A stretch of 64,000 nucleotides of DNA, from contig NZ_LMDG01000002.1 in the NCBI RefSeq assembly GCF_001426265.1, forward strand, positions 63,114 to 127,113, in the 5' to 3' direction. Below are positions 1-8,393 of this stretch, in pieces. The position numbers and the translations under genes are program-made. This DNA comes from Rhizobium sp. Root1220 (GTDB taxonomy: Bacteria > Pseudomonadota > Alphaproteobacteria > Rhizobiales > Rhizobiaceae). The notes under the pieces are model-generated. The model was not told where the DNA came from, ran no database searches, and saw only the letters and a program-made list of their open reading frames with translations. Within the stretch, counting starts at the first letter, position 1. Every line of letters starts with the position of its first letter.

Positions 1-924
1 GCGACCGATCGGCATGCGGCGAAGGCGGATCGTGACATATGCCGTGAGCATGCACAGCGCCAGGATGAGATAGAACAGGAAGATCTTGTAGTAGGCAGAC
101 GACATCGGCAGATGGAAGAGCTTGGCGAAGCCACCGGCGCTGCCGTCGAAGGGAATGCCGAAGAGCGTCGCCTTCGGAATGCCCGAAATACCGAATGTAC
201 CCTTCGTGAGGGCGGTCCAGTTGATGATGACGAGGCGAATGATTTCACCGAAAGCGAGCGTCACGATCGCCAGGTAATCGCCACGCAGGCGCAGCACCGG
301 GAAGCCGAGGATGACACCCCACAGGCCAGCCAGAATGCCGGACAGCGGCAGAAGCACCCAGAAGGACAGTCCAAAATAGCTGGACAGAAGGGCGTAGGAA
401 TAGGCGCCGACCGCATAGAAGGCGACATAGCCGAGATCGAGAAGGCCAGCGAGACCGACGACGATATTGAGGCCCCAGGCAAGCATCACGTAAATGAGGA
501 TCTGGATGCCGAAATTGTCTACCCACTTCAGCGAGCCCTGCGCGCCGACCAACGCCACTATGACCACCGGATAGAGAAGCAAGGCGACCAGGGCGATCTT
601 CAGGAAGTGCGTATGGAAGAAGCCCTTTTCAGCCGAAATATCGAGTTCGCCGCTGCGTGCCTTCGCGAGTTTGCGCGCATCCAGATGCGGCCGCACGAAG
701 ACAACGATGAGGAACCGGCCGACCGCCGCTACCGCAACAAAGATCGCGAGCAGGCCCCAGCGCTGGACGATGATGAGCTCGTTGCTGATGTTCTGATCGC
801 TCTTGAGACCGACATACAGCACGAACATGCCGAACGAGATGACGGCAGCAAACAGAGCTTCTTTAATACCTTTCTGGACCAGCCCGGTTGCGGGCTTGCC
901 AGCGGCGTTTTCAACATTTGCCAT
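1..924 (-). CDS. livM: Branched-chain amino-acid ABC transporter permease LivM (3' end outside window)
   Basis: Inner-membrane permease of a LIV-type high-affinity branched-chain amino-acid importer, working with LivH. The reading frame is open from the ATG at 924 to the window edge (about 308 residues read), so the C-terminus is missing. I read an N-terminal hydrophilic extension with two early hydrophobic segments, then the conserved core: YVMLAWGLNIVVGLAGLLDL, FYAVGAYSYALL, and the permease loop LRGDYLAIVTLAFGEIIRL, which contacts the ATPase. The start lies 4 bp after the livH stop, so the two are cotranscribed and probably translationally coupled. The extended N-terminus is usual for rhizobial LivM. 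The ATPases LivG/LivF should follow to the left, outside the window. Confidence 0.93.
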   Translation of the reverse strand, partial: MANVENAAGKPATGLVQKGIKEALFAAVISFGMFVLYVGLKSDQNISNELIIVQRWGLLAIFVAVAAVGRFLIVVFVRPHLDARKLAKARSGELDISAEKGFFHTHFLKIALVALLLYPVVIVALVGAQGSLKWVDNFGIQILIYVMLAWGLNIVVGLAGLLDLGYVAFYAVGAYSYALLSSYFGLSFWVLLPLSGILAGLWGVILGFPVLRLRGDYLAIVTLAFGEIIRLVIINWTALTKGTFGISGIPKATLFGIPFDGSAGGFAKLFHLPMSSAYYKIFLFYLILALCMLTAYVTIRLRRMPIGR

Positions 925-928
925 GATG

Positions 929-1831
<903 letters not shown>

Positions 1832-2224
1832 ACACAATTTCCCCTGGACACCGGCCGGATCACCTGTGTCTCTTGTTATTAGAACTCTTAGCGAGCCCTT
1901 GTTTAAAGATTTCATACCGCTTTCAAGCCAAAAGTGAAGTGCAAAATCGCAAAGCTCCAAACTTCTTTGCCGTTTTGGTGAAAATGACTTTTTATCGGTC
2001 TGAAAGTCGATTTTTTTAGCACTTAAACGATGAAAGTGCGTGTTTTAACTGAAAATGCGGGTATCAACTTAGAAAATCGCTGTCGGGATATTTGCGATGA
2101 CGGCTTTCTCGAGCCAACTGTTTGCGCAGGAGTCTTCGCCAGCATGTGGACGTGATTTCCAATCGCGATAAAATTTCCTATATAAACGGTACTCATGAGG
2201 CTGGCAGAATCTGGAAGGCGAGCA
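1832..2224. promoter_or_regulatory. Divergent intergenic region livH / cysQ
   Basis: There is no coding region here. It is AT-rich around 1910-2060 and must hold the promoters of the leftward liv operon and rightward cysQ. A possible cysQ -10-like tract (TATATAA) lies near 2178-2184. I could not assign a liv promoter or an operator. Confidence 0.45.
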
Positions 2225-3019
2225 ATGCTCGAGACGTTTGAGAAAGCCGCGCTGGAAGCGGGCAAGGCGATAATGGAAGTCTTTGCGAGCGGTTGCCCCT
2301 CAAGGAAGAAAACCGACCACAGCCCGGTAACCATTGCCGACGAGCAAGCTGAGCGCATCATCATTGCGCATCTCGAGCGCGATTTCCCAAGCGTACCCAT
2401 CATCGCCGAAGAGGCGGTTGCCGCCGGCAACGTGCCGACGATCGACACGTCGTTCTTCCTTGTCGACCCGCTCGACGGAACCCGCGAATTTCTCGACAGG
2501 CGGCGCGAATTCACTGTTAACATTGCCTATATCCAAAATGGTCGCCCTGTCGCCGGCATCGTCCTTGCACCAGCGCTCGGCGTGGCGTTTGCGGGTCAGG
2601 GCGACGAGGCCGAGAAGCTCGCCATAGACGACGAGTTTCGTGTCACCAAGCGAATCGCTATTCGTGCCCGCAGCCAGCCTCCGGTGCGCAAGGCTCTAGC
2701 TAGCCGGTCGCACAACAGTCCAGAAACAGCGACCTTCCTTGCCAAACATGCAATTTCAGAATGCACGAATATCGGCTCATCGCTGAAATTCTGTCTGCTG
2801 GCTGAAGGCGGCGCGGATGTCTATCCGCGGTTTACCCGCACGATGGAGTGGGACACGGCCGCAGGCGACGCCGTGCTGCGCGCCGCCGGTGGCTCTACCG
2901 TGACCGTCGACGGACTGCCCTTGACCTACGGAAAAACCGGCCAGGCGCACGACGTCGACTTTGCGAATCCCAGCTTCATCTCGTGGGGGAGGACGAAATC
3001 CACGTTTGAGCGAGCATGA
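2225..3019 (+). CDS. cysQ: 3'(2'),5'-bisphosphate nucleotidase CysQ (inositol monophosphatase superfamily)
   Basis: Predicted Mg2+-dependent phosphatase that hydrolyses 3'-phosphoadenosine 5'-phosphate to AMP, recycling the by-product of sulfate assimilation and sulfotransfer. The 264 residues carry the superfamily metal-binding motifs: AEE at 61-63, DPLDGT at 81-86, and the C-terminal WDTAAGDAVLRAAGG. The sequence DPLDGTREF followed by FTVNIA is typical of CysQ rather than SuhB. The frame is open from 2195, but the ATG at 2225 is preferred because a GGAAGG site precedes it by about 7 nt. It stands alone, divergent from livH. Confidence 0.9.
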   Translation: MLETFEKAALEAGKAIMEVFASGCPSRKKTDHSPVTIADEQAERIIIAHLERDFPSVPIIAEEAVAAGNVPTIDTSFFLVDPLDGTREFLDRRREFTVNIAYIQNGRPVAGIVLAPALGVAFAGQGDEAEKLAIDDEFRVTKRIAIRARSQPPVRKALASRSHNSPETATFLAKHAISECTNIGSSLKFCLLAEGGADVYPRFTRTMEWDTAAGDAVLRAAGGSTVTVDGLPLTYGKTGQAHDVDFANPSFISWGRTKSTFERA

Positions 3020-3124
3020 TCGCTTCAGATTGATGAGCAGATTCAGCGTTGTTGGGTCACGTTGATCCACGTCTGAGGCACGGCGTCTAGAATTTCCGGT
3101 AATCCAATCCGGGAGCGCCCTATT

Positions 3125-4162
3125 ATGTTCGATACCACCAGCAATCTCGCCCTGCCCTATATATTGCCGTCGCAGGCGCAGAAGCATGTGACCCACAACG
3201 AAGCCCTGCAGCGTCTTGATGCGATCGTGCAACTCTGCGTCGACGCCGAAGCAACGAACCCGCCTTCCGACCCTGTCGAAGGGCAATGCTATCTCGTCGC
3301 CGACGGCGCTGGCGGCGACTGGACCGGGAAAGACGGACTCCTTGCTTTTCGCCAGGATGGCGCATGGATCTATCTGGAGCCACGGATGGGCTGGCGCGCA
3401 TTCTTCGCCCAGTTGGGACAGATCCACGTCTTCAGCGGGGGCTTATGGCGCCCTGTTTCCCTCGACGCTGAAGGCTCTGTGCCGATGATCGGAATCAACG
3501 CAAGCCCGGATAATGTCAATCGATTGTCAATCGCCTCGCCAGCCAGCCTCTTCAACCATGCCGGTCAGGGGCATCAGATCAAGGTCAACAAGGCAAGCGC
3601 CTCGGAGACAGGCTCCCTGGTTTTTCAGACAGAATGGTCCGGCCGAGCCGAAATAGGGCTCACCGGCAATGACGATTTCTCGATCAAGGTCAGCAGCGAC
3701 GGCAGCGACTGGCAGACAGCTTTGGCAATTTCGCCTGCCGGTATCGTCAAAATGCCCGCTCGGCCGATGGCTCGCACGGCCCTCGCCCAGCAAACCGCGA
3801 CGCCCGCGCCCGGCGGCCGAACGGGTTTCGACGAGTTCAATTTGCTGCAGGGTGGTTTTACCCTCGGCGCCATCGTTCCCTCCGGCACCGGTTATCGCCT
3901 GATTGTCCCGGCGAGCGGTCTCTATCTTCTGCTCCTGACTGCCGACACGAATTCGTCGTCCGGGCACGGTGCGGCGATCGAGGCGAACGGCACAACTCTC
4001 CTGGCGTCCACGGGTGGCTCCGCCTCCGCAATGCCTGCCCGTCACACTGCTTTCACTCTGGCGTCGCTGAATGCCGGCGATTGGCTTGCGCTCGTCCACT
4101 CCGGCTCGGCGTTGTATGAATTTGGAGCAGGAAAGACCGAACTATCGGTTCTGATGCTCTAG
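3125..4162 (+). CDS. DUF2793 domain protein with C-terminal beta-sandwich-like domain
   Basis: 345 residues. The N-terminal ~110 residues match the DUF2793 pattern (SNLALPYILPSQAQKHVTHN, then a region rich in G, D and W ending near WRAFFAQLGQ). DUF2793 proteins are common in alphaproteobacteria, often in phage or gene-transfer-agent tail contexts, but their function is unknown. The last ~120 residues look like a compact C1q/TNF-type beta-sandwich (GFDEFNLLQGGFTLGAIVPS, SGLYLLLLTADTNSS, LNAGDWLALVHSG). No signal peptide is evident. No phage genes are near, so it is an isolated gene. It converges on the LuxR gene with a 10-bp gap. Confidence 0.72.
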   Translation: MFDTTSNLALPYILPSQAQKHVTHNEALQRLDAIVQLCVDAEATNPPSDPVEGQCYLVADGAGGDWTGKDGLLAFRQDGAWIYLEPRMGWRAFFAQLGQIHVFSGGLWRPVSLDAEGSVPMIGINASPDNVNRLSIASPASLFNHAGQGHQIKVNKASASETGSLVFQTEWSGRAEIGLTGNDDFSIKVSSDGSDWQTALAISPAGIVKMPARPMARTALAQQTATPAPGGRTGFDEFNLLQGGFTLGAIVPSGTGYRLIVPASGLYLLLLTADTNSSSGHGAAIEANGTTLLASTGGSASAMPARHTAFTLASLNAGDWLALVHSGSALYEFGAGKTELSVLML

Positions 4163-4172
4163 CGCCGGTCGC

Positions 4173-4913
4173 TCAAAGCAACCGATAGCGGAAAGCGCGC
4201 GCCACGGCCTGCATGCGGTTGACCGAATCGAGCTTTCGCATTGCGCTTTTCAGGTAACCGGCGACCGTGTGCGGCGAGAGGTCGAGAATGATGGCAATCT
4301 CGTCGCTGCTTTTACCCGCGGCCGACCAACGCAGGCATTCGATCTCCCGGCTGCTCAATGCTTCGGAGGGCTGCTCGACAGGGTTCAGTCTGGAAAACGC
4401 GTCCAGAAACTCCATGCCGCGGAAAACCTGTTCTTTCACCTCGTCACGCGGCAGCGCTGTCCGCTCGCCCGAGAAGGCAAAGACATACTGTCGGAGATTT
4501 GCGTCGTGCAGCGCGAAGGCAAAGGTGTTCTTCAGGCCATGCATGCGAAACAGGGTGGTGAGACTGTGGTTTTCCTGGTTCGCCGCAGCGCCCTCGAAAG
4601 GCGCATTGTCACAGAATACAGGCGTTATCTGCCGTTTCAGCTGTGTGATCAGTTTGCTGCAATAGAACAGATCGGCTTCCTCATAGAACGCTATGAGGTT
4701 TTTTGGCCAGTTGCTGGCAAGACAATTGGCTAAAAAACCGCTGCGGTCGCCTCGCGGAAAGTCTGCAAGCAGATAGTAAGAGAAGCCGGCGGTTTTCGCC
4801 ATTTCTTCGATCTGCCGGAACAATCCGGACGCCGATGCTTTGGGCCTGGAATCCAAACGTGAAAAAACATCATCCCCCGCGCCGTCGCGTACGGCGCGCT
4901 CTCGGTTCTTCAT
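4173..4913 (-). CDS. LuxR-family transcriptional regulator, solo, probably not AHL-responsive
   Basis: 246 residues: an N-terminal autoinducer-binding-like domain (about 30-175) and a C-terminal LuxR helix-turn-helix (about 184-240; LSSREIECLRWSAAGKSSDE and the recognition helix LSPHTVAGYLKSAMRKL). I start at the ATG at 4913 (MKNRERAV); the frame stays open to 4991. By eye alignment to LasR/TraR, the conserved ligand-pocket Trp is Leu73 and the conserved Asp-Pro pair is Ser86-Lys87, while Tyr77 is kept. That suggests it does not bind acyl-homoserine lactones in the usual way. No luxI-type synthase is nearby. It faces away from sciP across a 393-bp gap, so a role linked to cell cycle or motility is possible but unproven. 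Confidence 0.85.
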   Translation of the reverse strand: MKNRERAVRDGAGDDVFSRLDSRPKASASGLFRQIEEMAKTAGFSYYLLADFPRGDRSGFLANCLASNWPKNLIAFYEEADLFYCSKLITQLKRQITPVFCDNAPFEGAAANQENHSLTTLFRMHGLKNTFAFALHDANLRQYVFAFSGERTALPRDEVKEQVFRGMEFLDAFSRLNPVEQPSEALSSREIECLRWSAAGKSSDEIAIILDLSPHTVAGYLKSAMRKLDSVNRMQAVARAFRYRLL

Positions 4914-5306
4914 TTGCACTATCCTACACCCGGTCGACCAAGGCTCGACCTTCTCTCGGCGGCCAGACGGCGCCGCGTATCGGAAAAGCAAAACTGCCCT
5001 GCATCAGAATGATGCAAGGCAGTGAGCCGTAGTCCGAACACCTGAGAAGAACGGAGACGCGGTCCTGCGCTCACAACTATGTTGCGGTGCTTATAAATTG
5101 ACCAAAATCAAAAGCCCACCGCACAATACGCATGGCTCCCATGCAAATATTACAAATTTACGCAGGGGAAGGCGAAAAAGCTGCCACAAGTGCTGTCGGC
5201 GTCGGGCCGCTAAACTTGTTATCAAAGTGTTACGATGTGTTTAGGCAATTTTTAAATGTGACAAGCTAGAGTGGCTGCCGTGGTCTTGAGTTGTGTAGAG
5301 AGTCCA
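4914..5306. promoter_or_regulatory. Divergent intergenic region luxR-type gene / sciP
   Basis: There is no supported gene. It is AT-rich from about 5085 to 5265 and should contain the sciP promoter, which in related bacteria is under CtrA/GcrA control. I looked for a TTAA-N7-TTAA box and found none that is clean. Confidence 0.4.
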
Positions 5307-5582
5307 ATGACCGAAATGATACGTCCCCGAGTGAAATATGTCATCGGCCCCGATGGCAGCCCGCTGACGATTGCGGATCTGCCGCCGCCGAATACACGGC
5401 GCTGGGTTATCCGCCGCAAGGCAGAGGTTGTCGCGGCAGTGCGCGGTGGCTTGCTGAGCTTGGAAGAAGCATGCGAGCGCTATACGCTGACCGTCGAAGA
5501 GTTTCTGTCCTGGCAGTCCTCGATAAACAGCCATGGCCTTGCTGGTTTGCGCACAACGCGTATCCAGCAATATCGCCACTGA
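5307..5582 (+). CDS. sciP: CtrA inhibitor SciP (DUF1153)
   Basis: Small (91 residues) DNA-binding protein of the DUF1153 family. In Caulobacter, SciP binds CtrA and DNA and blocks CtrA-activated promoters in G1. Recognisable stretches are RVKYVIGPDGSPLTIADLPP, TRRWVIRRKAEVVAAVRGG and the helix-turn-helix LSLEEACERYTLTVEEFLSW. The open frame starts at 5271, but the ATG at 5307 gives the standard N-terminus (MTEMIRPRVKYV). It lies 1.5 kb from ctrA on the same strand, with an acetyltransferase and a convergent fliJ-like gene between. Family identity is secure; the regulatory role here is inferred from orthologues. Confidence 0.9.
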   Translation: MTEMIRPRVKYVIGPDGSPLTIADLPPPNTRRWVIRRKAEVVAAVRGGLLSLEEACERYTLTVEEFLSWQSSINSHGLAGLRTTRIQQYRH

Positions 5583-5907
5583 TTGGTGTTCCGTAAGCAA
5601 CAACAGTTCGTTTTCGGGCCGGACTCATTTCCCCAAAGGGTATGATGGCGGCCCGAAATTATTGATGCGGTGGCGAAAGCATTCTTCGCCGAAGCACAGC
5701 TGCAAATATCGCGGGGCTTGGGTCCATCATAGACCACATGGACGAAAGCCCCCTCTAGCGGCCATTCACAATGCGCTGCCGGCTTCTCCCGGCAGCCAAT
5801 GTTGCAATAGTCCCTTCATCGAACACTGCATCCTCATTCGTTGACTTGGCGTGTCCGTCGGACCGTGTCAGGTTTCCCTCAAGCAGCATCCGCAAATGAG
5901 GGCAGCA
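5583..5907. other. Non-coding stretch between sciP and a small acetyltransferase
   Basis: 325 bp with no supported gene. A 103-codon frame at 5533-5844 overlaps sciP in another phase and has no protein-like composition or convincing start. No terminator with a T-run is evident directly after sciP. Confidence 0.4.
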
Positions 5908-6189
5908 ATGGAAATCAGGAACGAAGAACATACATCGGGTGGTCGCTATACCGCAGACCTCGACGGTCACGTGGCAGAAATGACCTATTCCCGCGCATCC
6001 CCAAAGCTTGTGATCATCGACCACACGGGCGTGCCGGACGCGCTGCGCGGCAAGGGCGTCGGCCAAGCCCTGGCACAGCACGCGGTGGACGAAGCCCGAA
6101 ACGGCGGATGGAAGATTTTCCCGCTGTGCCCGTTCTTCAAGGCGCAGTCGCTACGCCACGAGGAATGGCGCGACGTCGTCAATATGTAG
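5908..6189 (+). CDS. Small GNAT-type N-acetyltransferase (COG2388/NATD1-like)
   Basis: 93 residues, the usual length of this single-domain acetyltransferase family. The acyl-CoA-binding core is visible: IIDHTGVPDALRGKGVGQAL (the Q/R-x-x-G-x-G/A loop), followed by HAVDEARNGGWKIFPLCPFF. The ATG at 5908 is chosen over an in-frame ATG at 5896 because GAGGG lies 8 nt upstream of it. The substrate is unknown. The gene ends just before a large inverted repeat that probably terminates both it and the convergent fliJ-like gene. Confidence 0.83.
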   Translation: MEIRNEEHTSGGRYTADLDGHVAEMTYSRASPKLVIIDHTGVPDALRGKGVGQALAQHAVDEARNGGWKIFPLCPFFKAQSLRHEEWRDVVNM

Positions 6190-6193
6190 GTCG

Positions 6194-6264
6194 CAGGCAA
6201 CGCCAAAAGCCATGTATGACGGACGCAAGGTTCCATCATACATGGCTTTTCTTCAGGCAACGCC
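6194..6264. repeat. 15-bp perfect inverted repeat flanked by 11-bp direct repeats; probable bidirectional terminator
   Basis: Arms at 6205-6219 (begins AAAAGCCATG) and 6236-6250 (ends CATGGCTTTT) are perfectly complementary over 15 bp with a 16-nt loop. The A-tract and T-tract at the outer ends fit a terminator working on both strands, between the rightward acetyltransferase and the leftward fliJ-like gene. The element is also bracketed by a direct repeat CAGGCAACGCC at 6194-6204, abutting the left arm, and 6254-6264, 3 nt beyond the right arm. Such flanking repeats could be a target-site duplication of a tiny inserted element. Confidence 0.75.
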
Positions 6265-6302
6265 CCAGACGCCCTGCGGGCGCCCGTCGCCTTGTCTTAG
6301 GC

Positions 6303-6647
6303 TCAAGCCCGGACGGCGCCGTCGCGCTCTTCAAGCGCGGCTGCACGTGCGTATTCCGCCTGCATCTCTTCCAGAGCCTGTTCAAGGGACTCTTCCTGCA
6401 TCTTCAGTTCCTTGATGGAGACCTGAAGATTGTCCGCGCGCTGGCGAGCTGCCTTTGCGAAGGTAGGATAGGCGAAGTGATTCGGGTCGGAAATGCCGGA
6501 CTTCTTTTCCTCGACGACGATCTGACTCTCCAGGTCCTTCGTCATTCGCTCAAATTCAGACATCATCATCTGCAATTGCTGCATCTGGCGACGTTTTTCG
6601 TTCACCTGAAACTCCTTCAGGCGAACTAGGCTCTCACGCGACTTCAT
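6303..6647 (-). CDS. fliJ: FliJ-like flagellar export coiled-coil protein
   Basis: 114 residues, almost entirely alpha-helical and rich in Q, E, K and M (MKSRESLVRLKEFQVNEKRR then QQLQMMMSEFERMTKDLESQ), as expected for FliJ, the stalk-like coiled coil that links the FliI ATPase ring to the export gate. The start at 6647 is preferred over the ATG at 6653 because GGAG is 9 nt from the former and only 2 nt from the latter. The gene next to ctrA is annotated FliJ in several alphaproteobacteria. No fliI is in the window, so the partner is elsewhere. Divergent from ctrA, it shares the 442-bp regulatory region. Confidence 0.72.
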   Translation of the reverse strand: MKSRESLVRLKEFQVNEKRRQMQQLQMMMSEFERMTKDLESQIVVEEKKSGISDPNHFAYPTFAKAARQRADNLQVSIKELKMQEESLEQALEEMQAEYARAAALEERDGAVRA

Positions 6648-7089
6648 ACGCATTACTCCAGTGATGCGAGACCCCGGCTTCACTTGAAACCACCCCTGCG
6701 AGCCGCTTTGACACGGCCTGCCGAAAAAATTTCCGTCGGTGTTAACAAAAACCTACCGCTGGTAACCTTTCGTTTACGGGCATCGTTAATGATAGTCCCG
6801 ATGATTTAAGGGTCGGTAAACACAACTACGCGATTTCCGATACCGTTTCATTGGTGAGTCGAATGAATCGCTTACCAGCCATTCTTAATGTAAAAGTTGA
6901 GAAAGCGGCTTTGCGGATTATCGTTGGAAAACAGCGAAATGGAGAAATTACTTAATAAATTGATTACCTCTTGCCAGAGTGAATCATAATTTGTTAACCA
7001 TTTCGTGGCAGCTTCCAAATCACGCAGTGACATATTCGGTATCGCGTAGGGGGCCAGACCACCTTTCGGCGGCGGTAAAGGGGATAAGA
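6648..7089. promoter_or_regulatory. fliJ/ctrA divergent control region with three GANTC sites and a CtrA half-site
   Basis: This is a 442-bp, AT-rich, non-coding region. It contains GANTC (CcrM methylation) sites at 6856-6860 (GAGTC), 6865-6869 (GAATC) and 6981-6985 (GAATC), and a GTTAACC sequence at 6993-6999 matching the CtrA half-site TTAACC. In Caulobacter, ctrA transcription is controlled by methylation of a GANTC in its promoter and by CtrA itself. The ctrA ribosome-binding site AAAGGGG lies just before 7090. Confidence 0.65.
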
Positions 7090-7791
7090 ATGCGGGTACT
7101 ACTCATCGAAGATGACAGCGCGACAGCGCAGAGTATCGAGTTGATGCTCAAATCAGAAAGTTTCAACGTCTACACCACCGATCTTGGTGAAGAAGGCGTC
7201 GATCTCGGCAAGTTGTATGATTATGATATCATCCTCCTTGATCTCAACCTGCCCGACATGTCCGGATATGAAGTGCTCCGCACTCTCCGCCTGTCTAAGG
7301 TCAAGACGCCCATCCTGATTCTCTCGGGCATGGCCGGCATTGAAGACAAGGTCCGCGGTCTCGGCTTCGGTGCCGACGACTACATGACCAAGCCTTTCCA
7401 CAAGGACGAACTGGTTGCTCGCATCCATGCGATCGTCCGTCGTTCCAAGGGTCATGCCCAGTCGGTCATCATGACCGGCGAACTGATCGTCAACCTCGAC
7501 GCCAAGACCGTCGAAGTCGGTGGCCAGCGCGTTCACCTGACGGGCAAGGAATACCAGATGCTGGAGCTGCTTTCGCTCCGCAAGGGCACGACGCTCACCA
7601 AGGAAATGTTCCTCAACCACCTCTACGGTGGCATGGATGAGCCGGAACTGAAGATTATCGACGTCTTCATCTGCAAGCTTCGCAAGAAGCTCGCGAATGC
7701 TGCCGGCGGCGCCAACTACATCGAAACCGTCTGGGGCCGCGGTTACGTACTGCGCGAGCCGGACAACGCCGAGTACGCCGAAACCGCCTAA
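7090..7791 (+). CDS. ctrA: Cell-cycle master response regulator CtrA
   Basis: OmpR/PhoB-type response regulator, 233 residues, the expected CtrA length. The receiver domain (1-~118) has the acidic pair D8-D9, phosphoacceptor Asp51 in [10 protein letters not shown], and Lys in DYMTKPF. The C-terminal winged helix includes [16 protein letters not shown] and the typical CtrA segment [17 protein letters not shown]. CtrA represses replication initiation and drives flagellar, division and methyltransferase genes in alphaproteobacteria; it is usually essential. The frame extends upstream to 6979, but the ATG at 7090 ([10 protein letters not shown]) with AAGGGG in front is the conserved start. ChpT, its phosphotransferase, is encoded 0.6 kb away and SciP, its inhibitor, 1.5 kb away. 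Confidence 0.98.
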   Translation: MRVLLIEDDSATAQSIELMLKSESFNVYTTDLGEEGVDLGKLYDYDIILLDLNLPDMSGYEVLRTLRLSKVKTPILILSGMAGIEDKVRGLGFGADDYMTKPFHKDELVARIHAIVRRSKGHAQSVIMTGELIVNLDAKTVEVGGQRVHLTGKEYQMLELLSLRKGTTLTKEMFLNHLYGGMDEPELKIIDVFICKLRKKLANAAGGANYIETVWGRGYVLREPDNAEYAETA

Positions 7792-7817
7792 CGCGCTGCA
7801 TCCCCTTTGCGAAATCG

Positions 7818-7850
7818 GAAATCCCGCCCTTCCCGGCGGGATTTCTTGCT
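7818..7850 (+). terminator. Rho-independent terminator after ctrA
   Basis: Perfect 11-bp stem GAAATCCCGCC (7818-7828) / GGCGGGATTTC (7835-7845) with a 6-nt loop and a short T-rich tail, 26 nt after the ctrA stop. Confidence 0.85.
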
Positions 7851-7860
7851 TTCGGGCACC

Positions 7861-7890
7861 AACAAACAAAAACCGCCTTTAGGGGCGGCT
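7861..7890 (-). terminator. Terminator of the leftward receiver-domain gene
   Basis: Read on the minus strand: AAGCCGCC, loop, GGCGG, then TTTTTG. The stem is CCGCC (7873-7877 on plus) / GGCGG (7884-7888). It lies 29 nt past the stop of the gene ending at 7919. Confidence 0.7.
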
Positions 7891-7918
7891 TGCGAACGTC
7901 AGCAAACTGGACGGTTTT

Positions 7919-8281
7919 CTATGCGGCGATGGCGCGATTGCCGAAGACGGCGGTCAGTATCTTGCGATCGAACGGCTTGAGAAGAAAATCCGTCGCCCCT
8001 GCCCGCTTGCCCATCATCAGCTTCTTGAGGTCGGCTTCGACCACGCAGTAATAGATCTTGACTTCCTTGCCGCCTTCCATCGCGCGAACGGCGGCAATCA
8101 GTTCGAGCGCGGCTTCCATGCCGGAATCGACGATCAGATAGTTCGGCAGCGCAGTCTGACAATTGGAGAAAGCTTCGGCGGCACTGGAGGCTTCGCTGAC
8201 CAGAAAATCAAGCTCGGTGAGAATGCGCTTGCCCACCTTGCGAACGACGTCCGACGAATCGGCGATCATGAACCTCTGCAT
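7919..8281 (-). CDS. Single-domain CheY-like receiver protein, partly degenerate active site
   Basis: 120 residues, a stand-alone receiver domain. Asp52 (LIVDSGM) aligns with the phosphoacceptor and Lys102 (LLKPFD) with the conserved Lys. The usual acidic pair is reduced to Ala7-Asp8 (MIADSSDVVRKV), the D-x-x-x-P turn lacks its Pro, and Cys79 or Val80 sits where Thr/Ser is normally found. It may therefore bind Mg2+ weakly, or act as a partner-binding or c-di-GMP-responsive CheY-like protein; this is inference. The start is ATG 8281 rather than the longer frame to 8302. It lies between ctrA and chpT in the same strand order as chpT, with a 112-bp gap. Confidence 0.82.
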   Translation of the reverse strand: MQRFMIADSSDVVRKVGKRILTELDFLVSEASSAAEAFSNCQTALPNYLIVDSGMEAALELIAAVRAMEGGKEVKIYYCVVEADLKKLMMGKRAGATDFLLKPFDRKILTAVFGNRAIAA

Positions 8282-8393
8282 GTCTGCTCCTTCGCCTAGC
8301 ATCCGTATTGGCCGGCGTCTTACCCTCGAAGGATAGAAACATTAGGCTAACGATTCATTACCTCGGCACTGGAATCGGCGCCGAGGCACGCCT

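Noticed and set aside
3125..4162. Prophage or gene-transfer-agent fragment
   Set aside because: Only one DUF2793 gene is present; no capsid, tail, portal, integrase or attachment-site repeat is visible around it.
5533..5844. Possible small gene after sciP
   Set aside because: It begins inside sciP in another phase, has no ribosome-binding site and no protein-like pattern.
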